From the NCBI GenBank assembly GCA_001643675.2, contig LSRY02000003.1, positions 1,974,001 to 2,038,000 on the forward strand: a DNA stretch of 64,000 bases, written 5' to 3'. The stretch's first letter is position 1. Every line of letters begins with the position of its first letter. The notes below the pieces were generated by a model, which was not told the origin of the DNA, ran no database searches, and worked only from the letters and a program-made list of their open reading frames with translations. Positions 1 to 10,951 of this stretch are shown in pieces. Made by a program: the position numbers and the translations under genes. The DNA comes from Monocercomonoides exilis. Lineage: Eukaryota > Preaxostyla > Oxymonadida > Polymastigidae.

Positions 1-1
1 T

Positions 2-1339
2 TCCTTCCGTTTCCATCTCCCACTTCTATTTCTTCCTTCTCACTCACTCAATTCATTCATCTCAACCACCTCTTCCTCTTCTTCCACTTCCACTTTCACC
101 AACATCAACATCAATTTAATCCCCTCTTTCTCCTTTCATTCATCTCTTTCCATCCACTCAACCATCTTCATCCACACCCACAACCCCATCGATGGCGCCA
201 TTCTCCCCAACCTCAACAGCCCATCCACTTCTCTCTCTGCCTTCAACACCTCTTTTCTCAGCCAAACACAATCTTCATCAAATGATCTTGAAAAATATAT
301 TGGATCCGAAACTCAAAAATTGAAATTAGAAAGAATGTACTCATTCAACCTGAATAGCCATTGTTTTGAGTGGTGTGAATGGAAAGATTCAAATGGTGGA
401 ACTGGCCATGGGGGTGCGCTTTATGTTGAATGCACAAATGCAAATCTCACAATCACTTCTTGTTCGTTCAATAATTGTTCAATAGATGGATATTATGGTG
501 GAGCGTTATACAGTTGCGGTTTGCAAAATGAGAATATTGCAAAATCAAATTTCACAAACTGTTCGGCACAAAATGGAGGAGCAATTTGCATTGATGGAAG
601 AGAATCATCTTCCATTTATTCATTTTCTGATAACAGAGTGGAAAGTTGTTCAATAACAAGTACAATTGGAACTGGATGGTATTTTTTTATTGGTGATTTT
701 TCTTCAAACGGTCAATTTTTGTTCACCAAATGCAAGTGCATCTCAAATTCTGGTGGTGATTCTGCTGGTTCACTCACATTTAATGATCCACCAGCTAACA
801 AACCAAACCAGTTTTCAATTAATGAATGTCAGTTCATCAATAATAAATTAACAAGTTCATCAACATCATGGGGAGGTGCTGCAATTTTCTTCTATTCAAC
901 TTTTTCCTGGATGAATGGAATGAAATTCATCACATTCTGTTTCTTCGATGGCAACACTGCCACAAATGGCAGGGGAAACGATGTGTTCTTCAGTGGTAAT
1001 TCCATCACTCAATCTCCATTCCAGCAATGTGGCTCAACGACTCCATCAAAAAGAGTGTGGAATCAAGGAACAGCTGAAAACGCTGAATATAATGGCTGGC
1101 TTCCAATCATCAATCAGAACAAAATCGTTTCTAACAGCGGAACTGATGTCGATGCCTGTGGCAAAACACAGCAAAGCCCATGTGCCACTGTGGAGTATGC
1201 TCTCGGATGCGTTGCTCCCTTCAGCGATGCATCCCTCTCTCTTCTCGTCTCCACTTTCACTCCCACAAACACTCTCACTTTCAGCGCTGTCGATACTAAA
1301 TTCACTGTATGCTATACTATTTTTCCAATTCTCAAATAA
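2..1339 (+). CDS. Beta-helix surface-protein paralogue 1 (type-1 end; 5' end outside window)
   Basis: The frame is open from the window edge to TAA at 1337-1339, with no in-frame ATG before residue 100 or so, so the start lies outside or is missing. It begins with a Ser/Thr-rich leader, then HTHNPIDGAILPN, then the beta-helix core: FEWCEW, GGALYVEC, SCSFNNCS, KCKCISNSGG, DCQF-like INECQF, GRGNDVFF and NCGSTTP-like QCGSTTP. Parallel beta-helix folding and a surface or secreted location are inferred from this repeat style. The C-terminal module is the K type (CGKTQQSPCATVEYALGC). Its second half is almost the same as copy 6 (16925-17385) while the first half differs. It ends SAVDTKFT plus ten unrelated residues. 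The leader matches copies 4, 10 and 14, which sit at cluster edges. Confidence 0.75.
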   Translation, partial: SFRFHLPLLFLPSHSLNSFISTTSSSSSTSTFTNININLIPSFSFHSSLSIHSTIFIHTHNPIDGAILPNLNSPSTSLSAFNTSFLSQTQSSSNDLEKYIGSETQKLKLERMYSFNLNSHCFEWCEWKDSNGGTGHGGALYVECTNANLTITSCSFNNCSIDGYYGGALYSCGLQNENIAKSNFTNCSAQNGGAICIDGRESSSIYSFSDNRVESCSITSTIGTGWYFFIGDFSSNGQFLFTKCKCISNSGGDSAGSLTFNDPPANKPNQFSINECQFINNKLTSSSTSWGGAAIFFYSTFSWMNGMKFITFCFFDGNTATNGRGNDVFFSGNSITQSPFQQCGSTTPSKRVWNQGTAENAEYNGWLPIINQNKIVSNSGTDVDACGKTQQSPCATVEYALGCVAPFSDASLSLLVSTFTPTNTLTFSAVDTKFTVCYTIFPILK

Positions 1340-3215
1340 AATTCTTCTAATTCTGATGGCTTTTCATTTCACTTTGCATTCATGAATTTTCATCTTCTTT
1401 TCAACAGGAGCACATATCACCACTTTTCTTTCATTGAGCAAAATCAGCACAGATTATATTATTTCTTCTTTATTTCTTCGACATTTTCCATTTGATTTGG
1501 TTTTTCTATCGAATAAAAATAAAGCTCGTTGCTAAATGGAATCATCCGTTTTCCTTTCTTCAAAAATAATTTCTTCAAGCACATTCGAAGGTTTTCCACA
1601 AATTATAATTTCCTCACATTTCCTATTCAATTGTCAATCTGTTATTCGTCCCATTTTTTAATAGAATTATCCTTCGATTATTGATTTTCCTAAAACAACT
1701 GCTTTCTCTCCTCATTTCATCTTCTGTGATATATTGAAGGGGCATGACGTTGTGAAATCTGCCGAAGACCATTTTGGAACCCATCCATTTCACAAAAGGA
1801 TTTCTTCAATTCTTTTTCTTTTTCATCTGTGTCTCCTTCATTCACTGAAAAAAGGGGAAAAGCATCCTCCTTTTCTGATTTCGCTCCGTCTGATCGGCTT
1901 TTCATGGAAAATTTAGTGCCTCTTCTATTATCATATAACTTCAGCTGATATTCTGTGTAAAATAGATATTTCTTTTTGTGCCTCTGAATTCACATCGATG
2001 ATGAGGTCTGGCGTTGAACTCGGGGGGAGTTGAATGAATTTGAATAAACATTATTTTTACCGATCATTGAAGAAGGCGTTGAAGAATACGATGAAAATGA
2101 AATGAATGAATTTGTTCAAATTGCCTTTTTTTCATCACGAAAATCATGAATGAAACATGAAATGAAGAAATATTTGGTGAACGGTCGTTGAGAGGAAGAA
2201 AAGTGAATGAAGCAATTTTCGGTGAAATTTTCTTGTGCTTCCAATTGAACAGTTTAAATGCATCATAAGGTCGATGATCTGATTCAACTCCAAGTGAGTT
2301 ATTATGGCATTAAAGAAGCAGAAGATAATGGTGAAGATGGCATAGCTGATGGGAAAGAATAAAACGTGGAAGATATTATAGAATTTGAAGAAGATGAAGA
2401 AGATGAGAAGATTGAGAGATGAGCAATCAGTCAAACAACTTTTCTGAAGAAGATGATGAAAATGACTTGTATGATGTTGTCAGTTGGTTAAACGTCACAT
2501 TTGATAAGTTGATTTCAGAAGGAATATAAAACCCCAATCACAAATTATATTGGCCAATTCGAATTTATTTGTCAATGAAAACTGATATCTTCAGTTCATT
2601 GGCAAACTTTGTGTGGTTTCATTGTCTTTCTCTCCAAAACCAAAAAATAATGATGTTCGTCCATTGGCTCTGAAAAAATATGAACGATATAAATATCTGT
2701 TGAAGATAATTGAAAGAAGAAGAAGAAGAAGGTGAAAAAGAAGAAGATAAAGAAGAAGAAGGTGAAGAAGGTGTAGAAGATGCTGAAGAAGAAGATTGTT
2801 TTGCTTGTTTTGATGTTGATGATGATGAATGAGATGACAAAGACGACGAAGACGAAGAAAATGAAAAAGAAGGAGAAGGAGTGTTGTGTGTTGAATATCT
2901 CTGTCGGAGAAATGGAAGCTTGGGGATTGCATTTCTCCGAATGAGAATGTTCTCATAAGCTTATTTTGGAATTCGTGGGAAGACGATGATGGGTTGAAGG
3001 AACTAAAAGGCAAGGAAAAGAGACAGACATTGAAGGAAGAACACGAAGTTGCAAAAGTAGTTGAAGGAGTCGAAGGAGTTGAAAAAGAAATGATAAGAAA
3101 AAGATGAGGAGGAGGAGGAAGAAGAAAATGAAAAAGAAGAAGAAGACGAAGAAGAAGACGAGGAAGAGGAAAAAGAAGAATTGGAAGAAGACGGTGATAA
3201 TGAATAAATTGATGA
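1340..3215 (+). repeat. Intergenic repeat unit between copies 1 and 2
   Basis: This holds the standard spacer found after type-1 copies. At 1340-1950 is the T-rich type-1 tail, shared with the tails of copies 3, 5, 6, 9-12 and 14. At 1980-2440 is a block leading into a conserved 12-codon ORF (2258). At 2420-2720 is a block repeated near 15320, 18500 and 50740. At 2720-3200 is a GAA-rich purine stretch. A Cys-containing acidic peptide (EEDCFACFDV) is readable at 2784-2816 but the frame is cut by TGA. I see no intact gene. Confidence 0.7.
2258..2293 (+). other. Conserved 12-codon ORF followed by GTGAGT (candidate first exon)
   Basis: ATG followed by 11 codons (MHHKVDDLIQLQ) runs straight into GTGAGT, a canonical splice donor in phase 0. 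Three other spacers have the same 36-nt arrangement with different codons (18355, 47888, and minus strand 29267). The acceptor and later exon were not identified. It may instead be a relic. Confidence 0.35.
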
Positions 3216-3275
3216 GTTGATTGAAGGTTGAGATACGCGAAAATGAACGATAACAAATAAAAACAAAATGTTTCT
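3216..3275 (+). promoter_or_regulatory. Conserved 60-bp upstream element, copy 2
   Basis: It starts with GTTGATTGAAGGTTGAGAT, then GATAACAAATAAAAAC, and ends one base before the ATG. The same block lies at the same 60-bp distance from the ATG in copies 7, 8, 9 and 12, and slightly shorter in 6 and 13. A promoter or 5' UTR role is inferred from the conserved spacing. Confidence 0.55.
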
Positions 3276-4746
3276 ATGAAATCATTTTTTCTTCATCCAT
3301 TTTTGTGTGTTCTTCTTGCAAACAAAATCCTTCAACTCATCCCTCTTCATCCACTCATCCCTTTCCATCCATACTCAGAACCCTATCAATGGTGCCATTC
3401 TCCCTTCTCTCAACAACCCATTCACTTCTCTCTCTGCATTCAACACTTCCTTTCTCCACCAAACACGATCTTCACCAAATGCTGCTGTTGTTCATGTAGG
3501 AACTGAATCTCAAAGAAAAACACTAAAAAGACTGACTGCTTTTGATCTAAACAGCCATCGCTTTGAGTGGTGCGAATGGAATGATTCAACTGGTGGAGAA
3601 AGTTATGGTGGCGCGCTTTCTGTTTCTTGTGTAAATGCAAATCTCACAATCACTTCCTGTTCATTCAACAATTGTTCGATCACAGGCGATTATGCTGGTG
3701 GAGCGTTATACAGTTACTGTTTGCAAAATGAGAATATTTCAAAATCCAATTTTTCAAACTGTTCTGCTCCTCATGGAGGAGCAAATTGTATTGGTGGGTC
3801 ACAAACAAATTCTGTTTATTCATTCTCAGATAACAGAGTTGAAAGTTGTTCAATATCTGGCTGGTGTGGAACTGGTTGGTATTTCTATATTGGTGATTTT
3901 TCTTCAAACGGTCAATTCTTATTCACCAAATGCAAGTGCATCGCAAATTCAGGTGGCGATTCTGCTGGTTCACTCACATTTAATTATCCTCCAGGCAACA
4001 AACCAAGTCAGTTTTTGGTTAATGATTGCCAATTCATAAACAACAAATTGACAAGTTCGTCATCTTCATGGGGAGGAGCTGCTCTATGTTGCACAGCAAC
4101 TTATTCCTGGATGAATGGAGTAAAATTCATCACATTCTGTTTCTTCGATGGCAACACTGCCACAAATGGCAGAGGAAATGATGTGTTCTTCAATGGCAGC
4201 AGCATAACCCAATCTCCATTCGAGAATTGCGGTTCAACAACCTTAACGAAAAGAGTTTGGAATTGTGGAACAGTTGAAAACACAGAGTATGTTGGCAGGT
4301 TTTGGCTTTTCCTTCAAAATTCTCCAATGAAATGTCTTTCTAACTTCCGTCTCTTATTTTTCCTTTCTCTATTTTCTCCTCTCCTTGCATTCTTTCTTTT
4401 CTCTCAAATTTGATAGTTTATTTCTTGAATCTTGTCATTCACCCTTGTTTGTTATATCACTTCTCAAAATTACCCTCCATTTATCCAAATACTTTTCTTC
4501 CCAAATTCAACATTCAACTCGAATCTCCTCTTCGAAACATCTTCTCTCTTTAACCCAAAAATCTCTTCAACCCTCTCAATCTCATTTCCATCAAGCATGA
4601 ATCCGAGATCAAGAACTTCTTTCTCTTTCTTTTTCTTATTTTTATTTGTAATTTTTTCCTTCATTAATATATTTCCTTGTTTCCTTTTCATTTCTCTCTT
4701 AATCTCTGATGATGAAACAGATCATGAAGAAATTCAAAATAGATGA
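3276..4746 (+). pseudogene. Beta-helix paralogue 2 (type-2 end; signal peptide out of frame by one base)
   Basis: ATG 3276 opens MKSFFLHPF, the family signal peptide, but one extra base relative to copies 8 and 9 puts it in frame 3. The beta-helix runs in frame 1 from 3307. This may be a disabling indel, since copy 13 carries the same insertion. The core reads FEWCEWNDS, SCSFNNCS, SGWCGTGWYF, KCKCIANSGG, NDCQFINNK, GRGNDVFF. The open frame diverges at 4299, at AG followed by GTTTTGGC. Read unspliced it ends at TGA 4411-4413 after a hydrophobic stretch. A phase-2 intron 4299-4595 (GTTTTG...ATCAAG) would join it in frame to MNPRSR, a strongly hydrophobic segment, and an acidic end ISDDETDHEEIQNR stopping at 4746. 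The splice is my prediction. Confidence 0.6.
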
Positions 4747-6530
4747 TGTGAATGAAGAAGATGAAGAAGTAGCTGTGTGAAATGTTGTTGATGTTTTTGA
4801 AGAAGAGGAAGATGATGATAATGAATAAATGACATGAAATGTTTAATTGTTGAAAATTGAGAAGATGAGTGTCAATAAATATCAACGGAGAAATTCATTG
4901 AAATTCTCTTCTTCTGGATTTTGTCTTCTTCTGGCAAATAATATCCTTTGAATTCATAGCAATTTCAATTTGATTCTTTCTCTCTTTCCATCTGAAAATA
5001 GGAAAGATTGAGCGATCCCTTTTTCATTCCATCTTTTCTCCTTTAACTTCCCTTCTTTCACAAAAAATCATCTTTCCTTAAAAATAATTCTTCGCCAAAG
5101 GTTAATGCCAGGCATCTTCGAAATATCTTGAATTTCATCTGTCTGTCTGTATTTTTCCTTCCCAACTTTTCTTTTTCTTCAAAGCCACCTAATCCCTCAT
5201 CCTTTCAGCATTCTTAAAACAAAATAATAATCACTTCAAAAAAAGAAACAGCAAACCTTCAGAACCAATGCTCAAGTCAATAACTATATTTTATTCAGTT
5301 GGCAACTGTTTTCTTCGATTCAATTTCATTATTCCTTCCGTTTTCAAGTGTTTCATCATCTGATTCCCCAACCATCCTTTCCATCAGTTGTTTCTCCATC
5401 AAATGCAGCGATTTCTTGCTCTTCTGAAAAATGTGAAATTCATGCATTTTGCTCAAATTCCATTTTCATCATTGAAAAATGTCCTGTTTTTCGTCTGATA
5501 ATATCATCTCCAATTCCCTCCCCAATCCCTTCATCCTGGGCACTTTCCATATGAATTTGCTGGCTCAACTCCATAGCCACCCTGCACAACGAGATATAAA
5601 CATTTCATTCATTTTCATTCTTTTCCACTTCCTGCCCTGAAAGAAACACAAAAAACATTCAACAGATAAATATTCATATAAATAAAATAAATAAAGACCA
5701 AACTGCCCTTCGACTGTTTTTTGCCAAACAGCTTCATTTCCACAGCCATCATCATTCACAAAATCAATCTCTTCATTTCAGCCTCAGAATGGTCAAATTG
5801 CAGCACTGAATGCATCTCCACAAAATACATTGAATATCTCACTGGAGGGTCTTCTCAGCCAGTACACATTGTGTTGCCTGTCAGGATGTGTTTTTTCTGT
5901 TTTTGGCATGATCATCTCCTTTAATAATATTCTCAACCACCAAAAGAAGTATTTGATGTCTATCTCACCAACACAATGCATAGGAGAGATAAGGCGCATA
6001 CAAGTGATGGAAGAATATTTTTTGTGGCAGGAGGTGGGAGTTGGGTATTTTATGGAATGTTAACATTTCGAGAGGGGTTTTTGAATGAAAGAAAATCTGA
6101 GACAAAGGGGTGTGGAAGAGCAGGTGGAGATTCGGAGAAGATAATATAGTAAATACATAGAGAAGTGGTTGGAGATGATGAAGAAGGTGATTATTGTTGA
6201 TGGGAGAAATGGATTTTGAAAAAAAGGAAAAGAGGGCAAAAGCGGGAAAGAAGAGGGAAATTGAGAAATGTTCATATGAAAAGGGGGTAACTTTTATGAG
6301 AGGAGAATGTTTTATGGAAGAGGCCGAGAAAGATGAAGAAAAGGAGGGGATCGATATTTTCTGATGATTTTGGGGGTTGAATGGAAGAAGGGAATGGAAA
6401 GGAAAGGAAATTGAGAAATATTATCATTTTCTATTTTTGAGAGGAATGGAGAGGAAATTGCAAAAAGAAATTAAATTGCCTTTGGAAAAATACGCAATGT
6501 TGATTTCCATAATCTATTCTTCACAAATAT
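4299..6530 (+). repeat. Type-2 tail repeat, first of three
   Basis: About 2.2 kb shared, with small gaps, with 23860-26140 and 52560-54790. In order it contains a pyrimidine-rich stretch, the putative transmembrane/acidic exon (4596-4746), a block around 5100-5160, another around 5350-5550, and the best-conserved block at 5820-5990. Antisense through 5793-5999 reads a peptide with YFFWWLRILLKEMI and MPKTEK. 6070-6480 is purine-rich on this strand. No complete gene beyond the tail exon. Confidence 0.65.
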
Positions 6531-7982
6531 TGTGATTGAATTTTTCAAACCAATCTGAAATTTATACAGCAAGCGAGCCATTTTGGCCAATCAACAACAT
6601 CACGCAAATTATTCTCAACATCATAAATATCGTTCGACTGATTTCACAATTCTCAACCCTTTTTTCTTTTTCCTCTTCTTCTTCTTCGCCTTCTTCCTCA
6701 TTAACAGACTTTTCAAACTGTGCAGCATCTTCTTCAACGGAATCAACGATTGATGAGCACACGCCAATCAACTTTTTCCCAGAGTCGTTTTTTTCAACTC
6801 CTTCGCATCTCAAAGAAACTCCTTTGTCTTCTTCCACTCCATCCACACCTCCTTCAATCATCAACTGAACAACTTTTGTTTCTCCTTCTCCTTCTCCTTC
6901 ACCTTCTCCTTCTTCTTCTTCACCTTCTTCTTCATCTTCATATTCCTCTCAAAATTTTCTGCTTCATCTTTGTCAATCTGTTTCTTCCTGCTGGGTCAGA
7001 GCATCGACTTTCTGATGCATTTCAGTTGTGCAATCAGCAGCTCTGCAAAATTGAACGAAAAATAGCTTCATTCACTTTTCTTCTTCTCAGCGTCCATTCA
7101 CCACATACTCCATCATTTCATGTTTCATTCATGATTCCTACGAAGAAAAAAAGGCAATTTGAACAAATTCATTCATTTCATTTAAATCAACTTTTTCTTC
7201 AACCTCTTCTTCGATGAACGAATTTAAAATATTCCTATTTCCATTTCATTCATATTCCTGTTGAATTCATCAAGAGGCATTAAAATCTGCTCAAATAGGA
7301 AACGCAAAAGAAATGTTCATTCTGACATAGAATTTCAGCCGGACATAACACGGTAGTGAAATGGGATATTTTGATGCAGAATAGTCTGTCATTATGCATG
7401 CAACAGAAAATAGAGATTGCCTCTGACTTTTTTTCATTTGGAAGTTGAAAGAATTCACCGAAAACTGAAAGAACAGGACAGGATAGGATGTTTGGAGCGA
7501 ATGATTATGAGGATGACCTTCGACAACTTTCACAACGTCATGTGCCTTCAATGGAACGAGAGGATGATTAAACGAGGAGAACATAATTTATTTGAAAACA
7601 AATAATTGAAGGACAAATCTATTAAAAACGTGGAACGAATAACAGATTGACAATTGAATCAGAAAGGTGAGGAAATTATAATTTGTGGAAAACCTTCGAA
7701 TGTGCTTGAAGAAATTATTTTTGAAGAAAGGAAAACGGATGATTCCATTTAGCAACGAGCTTTATTTTTATTCGATGAAGAAGAAAAATTAGATGAAGAA
7801 ATTTTGAAGAAATATTTATATTTGAGCCAATAACAGACTTCTCGAAACACAAGTGATGATATGTTCTCGTGTTGAAAAGAAGATGAAACCTCAAGGAGTT
7901 TTCGATAACATGGATTATATTCAATATTAATAAATGGAAGAAATTTTAATGAAATTAGAAATAGTCCATAATTTCCTGTGAT
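6531..7982 (-). repeat. Inverted intergenic unit downstream of copy 3
   Basis: This is the type-1 tail of copy 3, read on the minus strand from 7982 leftward, followed by the spacer block that elsewhere leads to the next gene. Here it runs head-on into the type-2 tail of copy 2. Serine-coding TTC/TCC runs lie at 6660-6710 and 6870-6950. Small ORFs on both strands here are low-complexity and lack support. Confidence 0.6.
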
Positions 7983-9185
7983 TTATGTATTTGGGGCACG
8001 GAATGTGAGTGTTTGAAGAGGAACAAATATTGAGGTGAGGAGGGTGAGAGAGGCGTCTTGGAGGAGGGAAATGAATCCGGTGAGGGCATACTCGATGGTG
8101 GCACATGGGGTCTGTTGGGGCCTGCCACAGATATCAGCATCAGTTCCATTGCTGGCAACGATTTTGTTCTGGGCAACGAGGGGGAGCCAGCCATTATATT
8201 CAGCATTGTCAGCTGTGTTGCTGTTCCACACTCTTTGTGTTGGAGTTGTTGAGCCACATTGCTGGAATGGTGATAGGGTTATGCTACTTCCATTAAAGAA
8301 CACGTCATTTCCTCTGCCATTTGTTGCGGAATTGCCATCGAAGAAACAGAATGTGATGAATTTCATTCCATTCATCCAGGAATATGTGTCTCTGAAAAAT
8401 ATTGCAGCACCTCCCCATGATGTTGATGAACTTGTCAATTTGTTATTTATAAACTGACAATCATTAACCAAAAACTGACTTGGTTTGTTGCCTGGAGGAT
8501 AATTAAATGTTAGAGAGCCAGCAGAATCTTTTCCAGAATTTGAAATACACTTGCATTTGGAAAATAAGAATTGGCAAGTTGAAGTCATATTATTGAGCCA
8601 GAAATACCAACCCGTTCCACACCAATCAGTTATTGAACAATTTTCCACTCTGTTTTCTGAGAAGGACCAATCGGAAGTGGATTGTGGATAAGCAATGCAA
8701 GTTGCTCCTCCATGTGCAGCTGTGCAACTTGTGAAATTGGATTTTATAATGTCAATTTTCAGCAGGTTATCGCAACGTATTGCTCCACCACTGTATCCAC
8801 CTGTGGTTGAACAATTGTTGAAGGAACACGATGTGATTGTGAGATTGGCATTTGTGCAACTAACTTTAAGTGCGCCTCCATGATCACTTCCTCCATTTGA
8901 ATCATTCCATTCACACCATTCGAAGCGATGGCTATTAACATCAAAAGAAGTCAATCTTCCAGGTGATTTTCTATCAGTTTCATTTCCAATATACACCTTT
9001 GCAGCATTTGGTGAAGAGCGTGTTTGATGAAGGAAAGAAGCATTGAAGGCAGAGAGAGAAGTGGATGGGTTGTTGAGGTTGGGGAGGATGGCTCCATCAA
9101 TGGGGTTGTGGGTGTGGATGAAAATGATTGAGTTTGAGGATATTTTTTGCCGGAAGAACACGCAAAAATAAAAGAAGAAAACCAT
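7983..9185 (-). CDS. Beta-helix surface-protein paralogue 3 (type-1 end, intact)
   Basis: This is a 400-residue ORF from ATG 9185 to TAA 7983. MVFFFYFCVFF is a short signal-peptide-like start, then HTHNPIDGAILPN from about residue 26. Core motifs are FEWCEWNDSNGG, GGALKVSC, SCSFNNCS, DWCGTGWYFWL, KCKCISNSGKDSAGSLTF, NDCQFINNK, SWMNGMKFITFCFFDG, GRGNDVFF and QCGSTTP. The R-type C-terminal module follows (CGRPQQTPCATIEYALTGF), then stops abruptly at TLTFRAPNT. Only the gene-proximal half of the 60-bp upstream element survives here, because the tail of copy 4 abuts it. Secreted or surface role inferred. Confidence 0.75.
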   Translation of the reverse strand: MVFFFYFCVFFRQKISSNSIIFIHTHNPIDGAILPNLNNPSTSLSAFNASFLHQTRSSPNAAKVYIGNETDRKSPGRLTSFDVNSHRFEWCEWNDSNGGSDHGGALKVSCTNANLTITSCSFNNCSTTGGYSGGAIRCDNLLKIDIIKSNFTSCTAAHGGATCIAYPQSTSDWSFSENRVENCSITDWCGTGWYFWLNNMTSTCQFLFSKCKCISNSGKDSAGSLTFNYPPGNKPSQFLVNDCQFINNKLTSSSTSWGGAAIFFRDTYSWMNGMKFITFCFFDGNSATNGRGNDVFFNGSSITLSPFQQCGSTTPTQRVWNSNTADNAEYNGWLPLVAQNKIVASNGTDADICGRPQQTPCATIEYALTGFISLLQDASLTLLTSIFVPLQTLTFRAPNT

Positions 9186-9622
9186 AAAAAACGATTTTAG
9201 CGAAACTTTCTGTTCTTAATTGTTATCATTTGTCTTTATCATTTCCAGCGTGAAAATTTTCATCGATTCATTGCATGTTCTTCAAACTTCTCAAAAACAT
9301 ATCATCCAACTTCTTCATCATCCACTTCATCAGATAAATTTCTTCATGATCTGTTTCATCATCAGAGATCATGAAAGAAATGATGAAGAAACTAAGAAAT
9401 TTATTTATCAATGAAATATCCAGAAATAAGAATTAGATGAAAAAGTATGAAAGAAGAGCCGAAGTTGAGAGTAATTGAAGGGACTGCATTGAGAGGGGAT
9501 TCGGAAAGGAAATGGAATTGAGAAGATGGAAGAGATATTTTTGGAAGAAAGAGGAGATCTGGATGGAAGTTGAATTTGCGAAGAGAAGGAAACAGCAACT
9601 AATTCAGAGAAAAATATTTGGA
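9186..9622 (-). repeat. Short junction between copies 4 and 3
   Basis: Read on the minus strand, this is the end of a shortened type-2 tail from copy 4. It keeps the acidic peptide ISDDETDHEEI at 9335-9370, preceded by a hydrophobic run, and joins the proximal part of copy 3's upstream element directly. The 2 kb conserved block of the other type-2 tails is missing. Confidence 0.55.
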
Positions 9623-10951
9623 TTAACAGAGGATAAATTTGAATAAAGAAACAACAACAAGCAAGTCAGGGTGATGCAATTCAGAAGAAATTATAAATAT
9701 GATTAACGAGAGAAAAGAAGGAATATGAGGAGAAGCGGGGGGAAAAAATAATTGGAAAAGAAAATATAGTGAGAAAAACTTTTTGTTAGAAGAATTAGTT
9801 AAGAAAAGATGAGAGAGCCAGCCATTGTACTCGGTATTATCAGCTGTTCCTTGATTCAACACTCTTTTTGTTGGAGTTGTTGAGCCACAATTCTCGAATG
9901 GAGATTGGGTGATGGAATTACCATTGAAGAACACATCGTTTCCTCTGCCATTTGTTGCGGTGTTGCCATCGAAAAAGCAGAATGCGATGAATTTATTTCC
10001 GCTCATCCAGGAATAAGTTGCTGTGCAACACAGCGCAGCACCACCATAGGAAGTTGAAGTTGATGTCAATTTGTTGTTTATGAACTGGCAATCATTAACC
10101 AAAAACTGGTTGGGCTTGGTTCCTGGAGGCCAATGAAATGTGAGAGAACCAGCAGAATCACCACCAGAATTTGAGATGCACTTGCATTTGGAAAACAGGA
10201 ATTGGCCAGATGCAGACAAGTCATTTAGCAAGAAATACCAGCCAGTTCCGCACCAGTTTGTTATTGAACAACTTTCCACTCTGTTTTCTGAGAATGAATA
10301 AACAGAATTTGATTGTGGTAAGCCAACGTAAGCAGCTCCTCCATGAGCAGCTGAACAACTTGTGAAATTGGATTTTGCGATATTCACATTTAACAAATAT
10401 ATACAATATAACGCTCCTCCATGATCGCTTGTTGAACAATTGTTGAATGAGCAAGAAGTGATTGTGAGATTTGCATTCGCGCAATTTACATAAAGTGCAC
10501 CACCACGACTTGACCCACCAGTTGAATCGTTCCATTCACACCATTCAAAGTGATAGCTATTCAAACTAGAAAAGGACAATCTACTTAAATTCTTTCTTTG
10601 AGATTCAGATCCAATATATTCACCAGGATCATTTGATGAAGAACGAGTTTGATGGAGGAAGGATGTGTTGAAGGCAGAGAGGGAAGTGAAGGGGCCATTG
10701 AGGTTGGGGAGGATGGTACCATCGATGGGGTTGTGGGTGTGTTTGAAGATGGTTGAGTGGATGGAGAGGGATGAGTGAAGGGAGAAGGAGGGGATTGTAT
10801 TGATGTTGATGTTGGTGGAAGAGGAAGAAGAGGAAGAAGTGGTTGAGATGAATGAATTGAGTGAGTGTGAGGGAAGAGATGGAAGAGATGGATGGGATTC
10901 GGATGAGGAGATGTTTGAAAAGAGAGTATAGGAAGAGTGAAAAGAGAAATT
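9623..10951 (-). pseudogene. Beta-helix paralogue 4 (type-2 end, no in-frame start)
   Basis: The frame is open from 10951 (after TAA at 10954-10952) to the stop at 9623, but I find no in-frame ATG ahead of the core. A Ser/Thr-rich leader with NINTIPSFSLHSS precedes HTHNPIDGTILPN. The core is normal: FEWCEWNDSTGG, SCSFNNCS, NWCGTGWYF, KCKCISNSGG, NDCQFINNK, GRGNDVFF, NCGSTTP. After EYNGWL it becomes a hydrophobic tail (FFSLYFLFQLFF and later segments). An out-of-frame ORF beginning near 11001 covers the leader. It lies at a cluster edge with no 60-bp element. A non-AUG start, an unseen upstream exon or plain decay are all possible. Confidence 0.6.
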
